Shown here piece by piece: positions 41,891 to 51,622 of a stretch of 64,000 nt of DNA. The notes under the pieces were generated by a model. The model saw only the letters and a program-made list of their open reading frames with translations, had not been told where the DNA came from and ran no database searches. A program made the translations under genes and the position numbers. The DNA comes from CAKOTZ01 sp964489885 (GTDB taxonomy: Bacteria; Bacillota; Clostridia; TANB77; CAG-508): positions 1 through 64,000 of the forward strand of contig CAZAZX010000008.1 in NCBI GenBank assembly GCA_964489885.1, given 5' to 3'. Numbering within the stretch: the first letter of the stretch is position 1; every line of letters begins with the position of its first letter.

Positions 41891-44800
41891 ATGATTGAAA
41901 CAAAAAAGACAATCGCAGATGTTTTTAAAGATTACAATCAGGAAAACAGCTTAAATAGTGCGGAAATTGAAAATATAAATTTATATAAAAAAACAAATAC
42001 ACTAGAATTGGATTTAAAATCAGAAAATAAAGTATATGCCAAAGATTTATATTTTTTTGAAAGTTATTTAAAATCAAGATTTTCTGTAAATGGTGTTAAT
42101 ACTAAAATTTCATATATGAACAATATGCCTATTGATGATATTCAGTCAGAATGGAATAATATAACGTGTTATATTATAAAAAAACATCCTGCAACAATGG
42201 GGATACTTAAAAATAGTAATGTTAATATAGAAGATAAAAAGCTAAAAGTTACTTTACAAGTTAAGGGAGCAGATTTTTTAAAGGCTCGTGGGCTTGATAA
42301 TGAACTTAGTAATTTATTAAATAATTTATACGGAAAAAGTTTTAAAATAGATTATGTTGAAGATATAAATGTTGAATTAATGCAACAGCATAAGGAACAA
42401 GAAAGAAAAATGGAAGAAGAAGCAATTAGACATATAGAGGAAATGAAAAGAAAAGGAACGGAGCAATCTGAAAAAGAAAAAAAGACAATTCAAGTATCAG
42501 AAGCCCCTAAAGAAATTGAAAAAACTGAAGATAAATCTCCATTAATTTATGGCAGGAGTGCAACAATAAAAGAAGAACTTGAAACAATCAAAGATATTGT
42601 TATAGATAATAAAAAAATTTCACTTCATGGTGAAATTATTAAAACTGATTCAAGAGATATAAAAAATGATAAAGCAATTATATTTTTTGACCTTTATGAT
42701 GGAACTAGTTCAATAACTTGCAAAATTTTTGTTAAACAAGAAGAAACAAAAAGAATTTTAAGTCGTTTATCAGAAGCAAAAGGTGTTAGAATTTCTGGAA
42801 CAGCAGGTTATGATAATTTTGCAAAAGAGATTGGGTTTATTGCAAATACAGTAATTGAAACAGAAGGAATAAAAAAACAAACAAGAATGGACAATGCGGA
42901 AGTAAAAAGAGTAGAGCTTCATATGCATACTAAAATGAGCCAAATGGATGGAGTTACATCTGTTACGGATTTGATTGATAGAGCATCAAAATGGGGTTGG
43001 AAATCTATTGCATTAACAGATCACGGTGTTGTACAAGCATTTCCAGAAGCAAATAAAATTGCAAAAAAAGTTGGAATGAAGGTTTTATATGGAGTTGAAG
43101 CATATTTAGTTCCAGATAAAAGTTCAAGTGTATTTTTTGATAAAGGACAAGATTTAGATACTGAATATTGTGTTTTAGATATTGAAACTACAGGATTATC
43201 ATTTAGAACAGAAAAAATCACTGAGCTTGGGGCAATAAAAATCAAAAATGGAGAAATAATTGATGAGTTTGAGTGTTTTGTAAATCCTGAAAAACCAATA
43301 CCACCAAAGATAGTAGACATTACACATATTACAGATGAAATGGTAAAGGATGCAGATACAATTGCAGAAGCTTTACCTAAATTTTTAGAATTTATGGGCG
43401 ATGATGTTTTAGTTGCTCATAATGCATCTTTTGATATTGGCTTTTTAAAGTATAATGCTGAACAATTGGGTTTAAAGCTTGAAAATTCATATATTGATAC
43501 TTTGCCATTGGCAAAACAGTTATTCCCTAATTTTAAAAAATATAAATTAGGATTAATTGCAGACAAATTAGATATAAAAGTTGAAAATGCTCATAGAGCA
43601 TTAGATGATGTAATTACATTAGTAAAAGTATTCAATGTAATGATTGATGAAATGAAAAAAAAGAATATATCAAAAATAGGTGAAATTGATGACAAACTTC
43701 AAACTGAAATTAATTTAAAAAATTTAAAGAGTTATCATGCTATTATACTTACAAAAAATAAAGTTGGTTTAAAAAATTTATATAAGCTAATATCTTTTTC
43801 TCACTTGGATTATTTTTATAAAAAACCTAGAATACCAAAAAGTGTATATAAAAAATATTCAGAGGGATTAATGATAGGTAGTGCTTGCGAAGCTGGAGAA
43901 TTATATAGAGCAATTGTTGAAGGCAAGTCTGAGGAAGAAATAGAAGATATAGCAAGGTTCTATGATTATTTAGAAATACAGCCAATTGGAAATAATGAAT
44001 TTATGGTTAGAAATGGAACTGTTCCAAATGATGATGCCTTAAAGGATATAAATAGAAAAATTGTTGAATTAGGAGATAAACTTGATAAATTAGTTGTTGC
44101 AACTTGTGATGTTCATTTTATGGATCCTCAAGATGAAATATATAGAAGAATACTACAAGCTGGACAAGGTTATGATGATGCAGATATGCAAGCACCACTA
44201 TTTTTACGTACGACAAATGAGATGTTAGAAGAATTTGCATATTTTGGATATGATAAAGCTTATGAACTAGTAGTAACAAACACAAATAAAATATCTGATA
44301 TGTGTGAAGATGTATGTCCAATTAACCCTGATAAATGTCCACCTCATATTGATGGCTGTGAAGAGGAAATTGAAAGAATTGCTATAACAAGAGCAAAAGA
44401 ATTATATGGAGAAGAATTGCCACCAATAGTTAAAGAAAGACTTGAAAAAGAATTAAATTCTATAATAAAGAATGGCTTTTCTGTTATGTATATTATTGCT
44501 CAAAAGTTAGTTTGGAAATCAAATGAAGATGGGTATTTGGTTGGCTCAAGAGGATCTGTTGGTTCATCATTTGTTGCAAATATGACTGGTATTACAGAAG
44601 TTAATTCTTTGCCAGCACACTATAGGTGCCCAAAATGTAAATATTCAGATTTTACTGATTATGGATTTATTAATGGATTTGATTTACCAGATAAAAATTG
44701 CCCTAAATGTGGTCATCCTTTAGATAAAGATGGAATGGATATACCTTTTGAAACTTTCTTAGGTTTTGATGGCGATAAGGAACCTGATATTGACTTGAAT

Positions 44801-46207
44801 TTTTCAGGTGATTACCAAGCAAAAGCTCATAAATATACAGAAGTATTGTTTGGAAAGGGTAAAACATTTAAAGCAGGGACAATTGGCACAGTAGCTGATA
44901 AGACTGCATTTGGTTATGTAAAAAAATATTATGAAGAAAGACAAATTCCAATAAACAATGCTGAAGTTGCAAGAATTGCTGTTGGCTGCACAGGAATTAA
45001 AAGGACGACAGGCCAACATCCAGGTGGAATCATAGTTGTTCCAAAAGATAGAGATATTTATGAATTCTGTCCAGTACAACATCCAGCAGATGACCCAAAT
45101 TCTGATATTATTACAACACATTTTGACTATCACTCTATAGATAAAAATTTGTTAAAGCTTGATATACTTGGTCATGATGATCCAACTGTTATTAGAATGC
45201 TTCAAGACATTACAGGAATTGACCCTAAAACAATTCCACTTGATGATAAGGATACAATGTCTTTATTTAGTTCAACAGATGCTCTTGGAGTTACACCAAA
45301 ACAAATTAATTCAGAAGTTGGAACTTATGGAGTACCAGAGTTTGGAACAAAATTTGTTCGTGGAATGTTAGTTGATACAAGGCCAAAGACTTTTGAAGAG
45401 TTGCTACGTATTTCTGGACTATCACATGGTACTGATGTATGGCTAAATAATGCTCAAACTTTAATTCAAGATGGAACAATAACTTTAAGTGAAGCAATAT
45501 GTACAAGAGATGATATTATGCTTTATTTATTAAAGAAAGGATTACCACCAAAGAATTCTTTTAAAATAATGGAGTGTGTTCGTAAGGGAAAGGGATTAAC
45601 TGAGGAGCAAGAAGCTTTAATGAGAGAGAACAACGTTCCAGATTGGTATATTACTTCATGTAAAAAGATAAAATATATGTTTCCTAAAGCTCACGCGGCA
45701 GCTTATGTTACTATGGCATTTAGAATTGCATGGTTTAAAGTGCATATTCCAAAAGCATACTATACAGCATTTTATTCAATTAGGGCTGATGATTTTGACA
45801 GTGATATTATGATTCATGGAGACGAAAAGGTAAAAAATAAAATGCGTGAATTAGAATTACAAGGAAATGGCTTAAGTGTAAAAGATAAAAATGTATATTC
45901 TATTTTAGAAATAGTACATGAAATGTATCAAAGAGGATTGAATTTTTTACCTGTAGATATATATAAGTCAGATGCTACAAGGTTTGTTATGGAGGATGAA
46001 GGGATTAGACCATCTTTAAATAGTATTCCTGGACTTGGAACGGTTGCAGCGCAAAGTATTCAAGAAGCAAGAAAAGATGGAAAATTTATGTCTATAGATG
46101 ATTTAGAAATTCGTTCAAAAGCTGGAAAATCAGTTATCGAATTATTAAAAAATGAAGGATGTTTGGATGGAATGAGTCAAAGTAATCAAATAAGTTTATT
46201 TGGTTAG
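41891..46207 (+). CDS. polC: DNA polymerase III alpha subunit, PolC type
   Basis: Replicative polymerase of Firmicutes, 1438 residues. N-terminal domain to about 225, OB fold near 235-320, PHP domain starting VELHMHTKMSQMDGV near 340 and split by the DEDD 3'-5' exonuclease (YCVLDIETTGL near 420, with AHNASFDIGFL near 510), zinc motif CPKCKYSDF...CPKCGHPL near 912-940, and catalytic PDIDLNFSGDYQ near 965. C-terminal HhH and beta-binding region (QISLFG at the very end is a sliding-clamp motif). Start ATG after TGGAGG. Confidence 0.97.
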   Translation: MIETKKTIADVFKDYNQENSLNSAEIENINLYKKTNTLELDLKSENKVYAKDLYFFESYLKSRFSVNGVNTKISYMNNMPIDDIQSEWNNITCYIIKKHPATMGILKNSNVNIEDKKLKVTLQVKGADFLKARGLDNELSNLLNNLYGKSFKIDYVEDINVELMQQHKEQERKMEEEAIRHIEEMKRKGTEQSEKEKKTIQVSEAPKEIEKTEDKSPLIYGRSATIKEELETIKDIVIDNKKISLHGEIIKTDSRDIKNDKAIIFFDLYDGTSSITCKIFVKQEETKRILSRLSEAKGVRISGTAGYDNFAKEIGFIANTVIETEGIKKQTRMDNAEVKRVELHMHTKMSQMDGVTSVTDLIDRASKWGWKSIALTDHGVVQAFPEANKIAKKVGMKVLYGVEAYLVPDKSSSVFFDKGQDLDTEYCVLDIETTGLSFRTEKITELGAIKIKNGEIIDEFECFVNPEKPIPPKIVDITHITDEMVKDADTIAEALPKFLEFMGDDVLVAHNASFDIGFLKYNAEQLGLKLENSYIDTLPLAKQLFPNFKKYKLGLIADKLDIKVENAHRALDDVITLVKVFNVMIDEMKKKNISKIGEIDDKLQTEINLKNLKSYHAIILTKNKVGLKNLYKLISFSHLDYFYKKPRIPKSVYKKYSEGLMIGSACEAGELYRAIVEGKSEEEIEDIARFYDYLEIQPIGNNEFMVRNGTVPNDDALKDINRKIVELGDKLDKLVVATCDVHFMDPQDEIYRRILQAGQGYDDADMQAPLFLRTTNEMLEEFAYFGYDKAYELVVTNTNKISDMCEDVCPINPDKCPPHIDGCEEEIERIAITRAKELYGEELPPIVKERLEKELNSIIKNGFSVMYIIAQKLVWKSNEDGYLVGSRGSVGSSFVANMTGITEVNSLPAHYRCPKCKYSDFTDYGFINGFDLPDKNCPKCGHPLDKDGMDIPFETFLGFDGDKEPDIDLNFSGDYQAKAHKYTEVLFGKGKTFKAGTIGTVADKTAFGYVKKYYEERQIPINNAEVARIAVGCTGIKRTTGQHPGGIIVVPKDRDIYEFCPVQHPADDPNSDIITTHFDYHSIDKNLLKLDILGHDDPTVIRMLQDITGIDPKTIPLDDKDTMSLFSSTDALGVTPKQINSEVGTYGVPEFGTKFVRGMLVDTRPKTFEELLRISGLSHGTDVWLNNAQTLIQDGTITLSEAICTRDDIMLYLLKKGLPPKNSFKIMECVRKGKGLTEEQEALMRENNVPDWYITSCKKIKYMFPKAHAAAYVTMAFRIAWFKVHIPKAYYTAFYSIRADDFDSDIMIHGDEKVKNKMRELELQGNGLSVKDKNVYSILEIVHEMYQRGLNFLPVDIYKSDATRFVMEDEGIRPSLNSIPGLGTVAAQSIQEARKDGKFMSIDDLEIRSKAGKSVIELLKNEGCLDGMSQSNQISLFG

Positions 46208-46234
46208 AATATCAATTTTATAAAGGAATTTAGT

Positions 46235-47599
46235 ATGGAAACTATTAAAAAAAATAAGGAATATGTTGTTGATATAATTGATAATGGAATAGATGGAGAA
46301 GGAATTGCTAAAATTGATAATTTTACAGTTTTTGTGCCTCAGACAATAAAGGGAGAAAAAGTTAAAATATTAATAGTTAAGGTTTTAACTTCTTATGCCT
46401 ATGGAAAAGTAATAGAAATTTTAAAAGCCTCAAAAGACAGGTTATGTATTGATTGTAATACATATTTAAGATGTGGTGGCTGCAGTTTAAGATTTATGAA
46501 GTATGAAAAAACTCTAGAATTAAAGAAAGAATTAGTAAAAAATTGCTTTAAAAAGGCTATAAAAAAAGACTTAGAAGTTTGTGATACTATTGGTATGGAA
46601 AAACCATTTTATTATAGAAATAAATTGCAGTATCCTGTTGGGTTAAATAAAAATAATCAGCCTGTAATTGGTGTGTTTGCTAAAAGAACACATGATATAA
46701 TTCCAACACGAATATGTATGATACAAAATAAAAAATTACAAGAAATTGCAAATGACAGTTTTGATTTTTTAATAAGAAATGGAGTAGAGCCATATAATGA
46801 GAAAAAACAAACAGGAGAGCTTAGACATATTGTAGTTAGAATTGGTGTAAAAACTAACGAAGTTATGCTTATTTTGGTAATAAATAGGCATAATATAAAA
46901 AATGAAGTAGAGTTTGCAAACTATATTTCAAATAAACATCCAGAAATTAAGACTATAGTAAAAAACATAAATAACAAAAACACTAATGTAATACTAGGAA
47001 AGGAAAATGAAGTTATTTTTGGAGATGGATACATCTATGATATACTTGGAAAATATAAGTTTAAGATTTCTCCTATGTCATTTTATCAAATAAATCCAAT
47101 TCAAACAGAGATTTTGTATAATAATGCCATTGAAAATGCTAACTTAACAAAAGATGATGTTATTCTCGATTTATATTGTGGTATTGGTACTATTGGAATA
47201 TTTGCATCACAATATGTAAAAAAAGTATATGGTATTGAAATAATAGAAAATGCTATAAAAGATGCTAATGAGAACTTAAAAATTAATAATATTTTAAATG
47301 CTGAATACTTATGTGGAGATGTAGAGAAAACATTGCCAATAATTATTGAAAAAGAAAAAATATCTCCAACTGTTGTGTTTATAGATCCACCTAGAAAGGG
47401 CTGTGATTCAAATACTATTAGCAATTTGAAAAAAATAAAGCCTAGAAAAATTATATATATTAGTTGTAATCCTGCAACATTTGCTCGTGATATTGCTATG
47501 TTAAATGATATATATGAAATTAAAATGGTTCAACCAGTCGATATGTTTCCATATACATCACACGTGGAATGTGTAAGTCTTTTGACCCTTAAAAAATAA
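46235..47599 (+). CDS. rlmD: 23S rRNA (uracil-5-)-methyltransferase, RumA/RlmCD family
   Basis: 454 residues. TRAM domain 1-65 (VDIIDNGIDGEGIAKIDNFTVFVP split as DNGIDGEGIAKI), Fe-S cysteines C-x5-C-x2-C near 77-86 (RCGGCSLRF), SAM motif LDLYCGIGTIGIF near 312, FIDPPRKGCD near 388 and catalytic Cys in ISCNPATFARD near 413. Gram-positive members often methylate two 23S sites (RlmCD). It lies 28 bases after polC. Confidence 0.92.
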   Translation: METIKKNKEYVVDIIDNGIDGEGIAKIDNFTVFVPQTIKGEKVKILIVKVLTSYAYGKVIEILKASKDRLCIDCNTYLRCGGCSLRFMKYEKTLELKKELVKNCFKKAIKKDLEVCDTIGMEKPFYYRNKLQYPVGLNKNNQPVIGVFAKRTHDIIPTRICMIQNKKLQEIANDSFDFLIRNGVEPYNEKKQTGELRHIVVRIGVKTNEVMLILVINRHNIKNEVEFANYISNKHPEIKTIVKNINNKNTNVILGKENEVIFGDGYIYDILGKYKFKISPMSFYQINPIQTEILYNNAIENANLTKDDVILDLYCGIGTIGIFASQYVKKVYGIEIIENAIKDANENLKINNILNAEYLCGDVEKTLPIIIEKEKISPTVVFIDPPRKGCDSNTISNLKKIKPRKIIYISCNPATFARDIAMLNDIYEIKMVQPVDMFPYTSHVECVSLLTLKK

Positions 47600-47651
47600 G
47601 CATTTTTGCTTAAAATTTCATAGGTGAATTGAAAAAGTTTAGTGAATTTCC

Positions 47652-47680
47652 TTGAAATAAAATTCAAAGTAGTGTATAGT
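47652..47680 (+). promoter_or_regulatory. promoter of the type I toxin mRNA
   Basis: TTGAAA (47652-47657), 17 bases, TATAGT (47675-47680). The transcript would start near 47687 with ATAGGAAATG. Confidence 0.7.
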
Positions 47681-47768
47681 AGTAACCATAGGAAATGAGA
47701 ATAAGCAGATGTGGTTTGCCACTCTTTTAAATCCGCAATATTTGTTGCGAGAAATGGGGGTGGTACAT

Positions 47769-47879
47769 ATGATAGAAGCAGCATTATTAGAAATAATATA
47801 CCTACTTTTATTCGGTCTAGTAACCGAAACTATCGTTGTATTTGCCTTAATTATACTGGTTATGATTTTAAGCAAATAA
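47769..47879 (+). CDS. 36-residue hydrophobic peptide, probable type I toxin
   Basis: Too short for ordinary gene finders. One membrane helix (LLLFGLVTETIVVFALIILV near 11-30) with a short acidic start and Ser-Lys end, the build of TxpA/Fst/holin-like type I toxins. A strong GGGGGTGG lies 4-9 bases before ATG 47769. A hairpin CGCAA...TTGCG sits in the leader. A convergent antisense RNA is predicted from 47966. No family match is claimed beyond the general build. Confidence 0.7.
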   Translation: MIEAALLEIIYLLLFGLVTETIVVFALIILVMILSK

Positions 47880-47885
47880 AAAAAT

Positions 47886-47932
47886 AAAAAACCATTCTGC
47901 TTTGAACGATGAATGGTTTTTTAAAACTAATT
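47886..47932. terminator. bidirectional terminator of toxin mRNA and antisense RNA
   Basis: AAAAAACCATTC (47886-47897) pairs perfectly with GAATGGTTTTTT (47921-47932), so it can stop both convergent transcripts. Confidence 0.88.
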
Positions 47933-47966
47933 ATCGGCAAACCACATTGTGGTTTATCCATTTCCT
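47886..47966 (-). ncRNA. predicted antisense RNA of the type I toxin-antitoxin locus
   Basis: From a perfect promoter (47973-48001, minus strand) an RNA of about 80 bases would run to the shared terminator, antisense to the toxin mRNA 3' end. Its 5' part (47936-47968) is an inverted copy of the toxin mRNA 5' end (47688-47720), and contains the palindrome AAACCACAATGTGGTTT, whose AAACCACA can pair with TGTGGTTT in the toxin leader. The layout is like the par (Fst) and txpA/RatA loci. Confidence 0.65.
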
Positions 47967-47972
47967 ATATTT

Positions 47973-48001
47973 ATTATACTTAAATTTTATGATTTTGTCA
48001 A
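47973..48001 (-). promoter_or_regulatory. perfect consensus promoter of the antisense RNA
   Basis: Minus strand TTGACA (48001-47996), 17 bases, TATAAT (47978-47973). Stronger than the toxin promoter, as expected for an antitoxin RNA. Confidence 0.85.
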
Positions 48002-48047
48002 AACTTTTATTCAATATTTTTCAAAAATATTGATGTAGGTCAATTAA

Positions 48048-48075
48048 AAAATAAGGTTCTCCAGAACCTTATTTT
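48048..48075 (-). terminator. terminator overlapping the stop codon of the Crp/Fnr gene
   Basis: AAAATAAGGTTCT (48048-48060) pairs perfectly with AGAACCTTATTTT (48063-48075); on the minus strand it is followed by T-rich sequence. A separate perfect palindrome, CAATATTTTT.AAAAATATTG, lies at 48012-48032. Confidence 0.85.
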
Positions 48076-48706
48076 ATTTATACAATAATGTTATTTTATT
48101 ATTATCTATTTTTATAAACTTTTCTTCTTTTAAACTTTTCAATTCCCTAAACATGGCTGAACGATTAACACCAAGATAATCTGCTAATTCTTTAAAAGTT
48201 ATTTTTAGAAATATTTTATTTGAATGGGTCTTTTTATATTCTATATCAAAAAATTCAAGAAGGCGTTCTCTTATCTGCTTTTTTTCTAATATTTTAATCC
48301 TTTCACTATTATCCTTTAATTTTTCATTAATAATTAAAAATATATTTTTAAAAAATATATTAAAATAATTATGCGAAAAATTTTTGGAAGAAATTAGTCT
48401 ATTATAGTCTATAACTAAAACTTCTGTATCTTCTTTGGCAAGTATCTGACAATCTTCTGAGTTAGTTAAAGATATATTTGAACCAAATATATAATCCTTA
48501 TACAAGTTTTCTTTCACAATTTCATTTCCGTTATATTCGGTGTTAATAATTTGAGCATATCCATTTAATATTATTCCAATTATATTATCATGCCTTATTG
48601 TTGGAAGAATTTTTTTACCACTTTTGTATTTATATGTATGTACTTCAAGTAGTTTATATAATTTAGTAATTTGAGCCTTAGTTAAACCTGCAAAAGGAGA
48701 AATCAT
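48074..48706 (-). CDS. Crp/Fnr family transcriptional regulator
   Basis: 210 residues. N-terminal cyclic-nucleotide-type beta roll (KKILPTIRHDNIIGIILNG near 30) and C-terminal HTH (ITFKELADYLGVNRSAMFRELKSL near 170, split as FKELADYLGVNRSAMFREL). No Cys cluster typical of Fe-S FNR is evident in the N-terminus, so the signal is unknown. ATG 48706 follows AAAGGTG; a GTG at 48718 is also in frame. Divergent from nrdDG, which it may regulate. Confidence 0.88.
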   Translation of the reverse strand: MISPFAGLTKAQITKLYKLLEVHTYKYKSGKKILPTIRHDNIIGIILNGYAQIINTEYNGNEIVKENLYKDYIFGSNISLTNSEDCQILAKEDTEVLVIDYNRLISSKNFSHNYFNIFFKNIFLIINEKLKDNSERIKILEKKQIRERLLEFFDIEYKKTHSNKIFLKITFKELADYLGVNRSAMFRELKSLKEEKFIKIDNNKITLLYK

Positions 48707-48760
48707 AATATCACACACCTTTTATATATACTAGAAATTTGACATATTTAGTGGGCTATA

Positions 48761-48774
48761 TTGATTTTAACAAA
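48761..48774. promoter_or_regulatory. possible Crp/Fnr operator between the regulator gene and nrdD
   Basis: TTGATTTTAACAAA has the left half TTGAT of the FNR consensus TTGATnnnnATCAA and a partly matching right half. It lies between divergent genes about 90 bases before nrdD. Suggestive only. Confidence 0.3.
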
Positions 48775-48859
48775 AAAAACTAAAAGTTGCAATAGCACCT
48801 TGTAAGACTTGGATATTTTGTATAAAATTTGGTCAAATAATAAAGGAGGAACCAAAGAA

Positions 48860-51052
48860 ATGAAGATTGTAAAAAGAGATGGTCATATCGTAGACTACAA
48901 CCCAGAAAAAATCAAATTAGCTATTAGTAAAGCAAATAATGAAGTAAAGGGAAGCAAAAAAGCTAGTAAAGAAGAAATTAATGAAATTATACATTATATT
49001 GAAGAGTTAAATAAGAAAAGAATATTAGTTGAAGATATACAAGATATCATTGAACAAAAATTAATGGAATTTGGAAAATATGAATTAGCTAAAAAATATA
49101 TAACATATAGATATACTAGAGAATTAGTTAGAAAGGCAAATACAACAGACCAAACTATTAAAGAACTAATAAATGGTGAAAGCGAATATTGGAATAATGA
49201 AAATTCAAATAAAAATGCAACTGTTGTAACTACACAAAGAGATTATTTAGCTGGAATAACAAGTACAGATATAACAAGAAGGTTTCTTCTACCTGAAGAT
49301 ATTGTTGAAGCACATGATAAAGGAATAATTCATTTCCATGATGCAGACTATTTTGCACAAAATGCATTGCACAACTGTGAATTAATAAACTTAGATGATA
49401 TGCTTCAAAATGGAACAATAATAAACGGAGTTATGATAGAAAAACCACATAAATTTTTAACAGCTGCAACAATAGCAACACAAATTATACTTGCAGTAAC
49501 ATCATCAAGCTATGGTGGAGCAACAATTTCACTTACACATTTGGCTCCTTTTGTAAAATCAAGCTATGATTCATATTATAAAAAATATAAAGAAAGAGGC
49601 TTAAAAGAAGAAGAATGTGTTAAATTTGCTAAAGAAGATATAAAAAAGGAAGTTGAAGCAGGTGTACAAACATTTAATTATCAAGTAAATTCAATGACAA
49701 ACACAAATGGTCAAGCTCCATTTTTATCTGTTAATATGTATTTAGGTGAAACAGATGAATATAAAGATGAATTGGCTATGATAATTGAAGAATTTTTAAA
49801 ACAAAGAATATTAGGATTTAAAAATGAAAAAGGTGTATATATAACACCAGCATTTCCTAAATTGCTTTATGTTCTTGAAGAGGATAATATACATGAAGAT
49901 AGCAAATACTGGTACTTAACAAAACTTGCTGCTGAATGTACGGCAAAAAGATTAGTTCCAGATTATATATCTGAAAAAAAGATGAAGGAACTTAAAAAGA
50001 ATGAATTGGGAGATGGAGAATGTTATCCATGTATGGGATGTAGATCATTCTTAACACCAGACAGAACAATGAGTTTAGGAAATATTTCACACGCTAAAAA
50101 TTATGTAGATGGAAAGGGAAAATATTATGGTAGATTTAATCAAGGTGTTGTTTCTATAAATTTACCAGATGTTGCCTTATCATCTAAGAGGGATGAAAAT
50201 AAATTTTGGAAAATATTTGATGAAAGACTTGAATTATGCCATAGAGCACTACAGATTAGACATAAGAGATTAGCAAATGTAACAAGCGATGTTGCACCTA
50301 TATTATGGCAAAATGGTGCTCTTGCAAGACTTAAAAAAGGAGAATCAATTCATGAATTATTACATCATGGATATTCTACAATTTCATTGGGATATGCTGG
50401 ACTTTATGAGTGTGTTAAATATATGACAGGACATTCTCATACAGATAATGGAATTGGCAGAGAATTTGGACTAAAAGTTATGAAACACTTAAATGATACA
50501 GCTAAAAAATGGAAAGAAGAAGAAGATATTGATTATTCTGTTTATGGTTCACCAATAGAATCTACAACATATAAATTTGCAAGATGCTTAAAAGAAAGAT
50601 TCGGAGAAATTGAAGGAATTACAGATAAAAACTATGTTACAAATTCATATCATGTTCCTGTATTTGAAGAAATCGATGCTTTTACAAAATTAAGTCTAGA
50701 AAGTGAATTCCAACAATTAAGTCCAGGTGGAGCTATATCATATATTGAAACGCCTAACTTACAAAATAATTTAGATGCAATAATTGAAGTTATCAAATTT
50801 ATATATGATAATATAATGTATGCAGAATTAAACACGAAGAGTGATTACTGCCAAAATTGCGGATATTCTGGAGAAATTTTAATAGATGAAAATTTTGAGT
50901 GGTATTGTCCAAATTGTGGAAATAGAGATCACGATACATTAAATGTAGCAAGAAGAACTTGTGGATATATTGGAACAAACTTCTGGAACAAAGGAAGAAC
51001 TCAAGAAATTAAAGAAAGAGTATTACACATAGATAATAAAGTTTTAGTTTAA
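48860..51052 (+). CDS. nrdD: anaerobic ribonucleoside-triphosphate reductase NrdD
   Basis: Reduces NTPs to dNTPs with a glycyl radical; strictly anaerobic. 730 residues. ATP-cone at 1-90 (VKRDGHIVDYNPEKI), active-site CMGCRSF near 395, zinc site CQNCGYSGEI and CPNCGNRD near 665-690, and the glycyl radical loop RRTCGYIG near 700. I chose ATG 48860 after AAGGAGG; an upstream ATG at 48809 has no site. Forms a pair with nrdG 11 bases later. Confidence 0.96.
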   Translation: MKIVKRDGHIVDYNPEKIKLAISKANNEVKGSKKASKEEINEIIHYIEELNKKRILVEDIQDIIEQKLMEFGKYELAKKYITYRYTRELVRKANTTDQTIKELINGESEYWNNENSNKNATVVTTQRDYLAGITSTDITRRFLLPEDIVEAHDKGIIHFHDADYFAQNALHNCELINLDDMLQNGTIINGVMIEKPHKFLTAATIATQIILAVTSSSYGGATISLTHLAPFVKSSYDSYYKKYKERGLKEEECVKFAKEDIKKEVEAGVQTFNYQVNSMTNTNGQAPFLSVNMYLGETDEYKDELAMIIEEFLKQRILGFKNEKGVYITPAFPKLLYVLEEDNIHEDSKYWYLTKLAAECTAKRLVPDYISEKKMKELKKNELGDGECYPCMGCRSFLTPDRTMSLGNISHAKNYVDGKGKYYGRFNQGVVSINLPDVALSSKRDENKFWKIFDERLELCHRALQIRHKRLANVTSDVAPILWQNGALARLKKGESIHELLHHGYSTISLGYAGLYECVKYMTGHSHTDNGIGREFGLKVMKHLNDTAKKWKEEEDIDYSVYGSPIESTTYKFARCLKERFGEIEGITDKNYVTNSYHVPVFEEIDAFTKLSLESEFQQLSPGGAISYIETPNLQNNLDAIIEVIKFIYDNIMYAELNTKSDYCQNCGYSGEILIDENFEWYCPNCGNRDHDTLNVARRTCGYIGTNFWNKGRTQEIKERVLHIDNKVLV

Positions 51053-51063
51053 AGAGGGATAAT

Positions 51064-51558
51064 ATGAGATACAATTTGATTAGAAAAATGGATATATCAG
51101 ATGGACCTGGGGTTAGAGTATCAATTTTTATGCAGGGATGTAATTTTAATTGTAAGAATTGTTTTAATCCAGAAACACATGATTTTAATGGAGGAAAAGA
51201 ATTTACAGATGAAACAATAAAAAAAGTTTTAGATTTATGTTCACCAGAATATATAAAAGGTTTATCAATTTTAGGGGGAGAGCCAATGCATCCTAATAAT
51301 ATTGAGGGAACAACAAAACTTGCAAAAGCTTTTAAAGAAAAGTATCCAGATAAAAGCTTATGGGCTTGGACAGGATTTAAGTTTGGAGAAAATTTAAAAG
51401 ACAAAGAAGTTTTTAAGTATTTAGATGTTTTAGTTGATGGAACTTACATTGACGAATTACATAATCCTTCACTAAAATGGAGAGGTTCTTCTAATCAAAG
51501 GGTAATAGATATACAAAAATCTTTAAAAGATAATAAAGTAATTTTATATGAAAAATAA
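51064..51558 (+). CDS. nrdG: anaerobic ribonucleotide reductase activating protein NrdG
   Basis: Radical SAM activase that generates the Gly radical in NrdD. 164 residues. MQGCNFNCKNCFNPETHDF near 25-43 gives the cluster cysteines, LSILGGEPMHP near 77 the SAM loop, LWAWTGF near 100. Directly follows nrdD. Confidence 0.95.
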   Translation: MRYNLIRKMDISDGPGVRVSIFMQGCNFNCKNCFNPETHDFNGGKEFTDETIKKVLDLCSPEYIKGLSILGGEPMHPNNIEGTTKLAKAFKEKYPDKSLWAWTGFKFGENLKDKEVFKYLDVLVDGTYIDELHNPSLKWRGSSNQRVIDIQKSLKDNKVILYEK

Positions 51559-51577
51559 ATATGAACAAAGGGGTGGT

Positions 51578-51602
51578 GGACAAGGGGACGGTTCTCTTGT
51601 CC
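51578..51602. repeat. REP-like repeat, family A, between nrdG and the DUF1653 gene
   Basis: Exact copy of the 25-bp palindrome. It ends 20 bases before the next start codon; an upstream ATG (51548) in frame with DUF1653 would translate it, but the true start is downstream. Confidence 0.88.
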
Positions 51603-51622
51603 ACTTAAAAGAAGGGAGATTT

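Noticed and set aside
51548..51622. Longer start for the DUF1653 gene
   Set aside because: It would translate a REP repeat and overlap nrdG; ATG 51623 has a proper ribosome binding site and fits the domain start.
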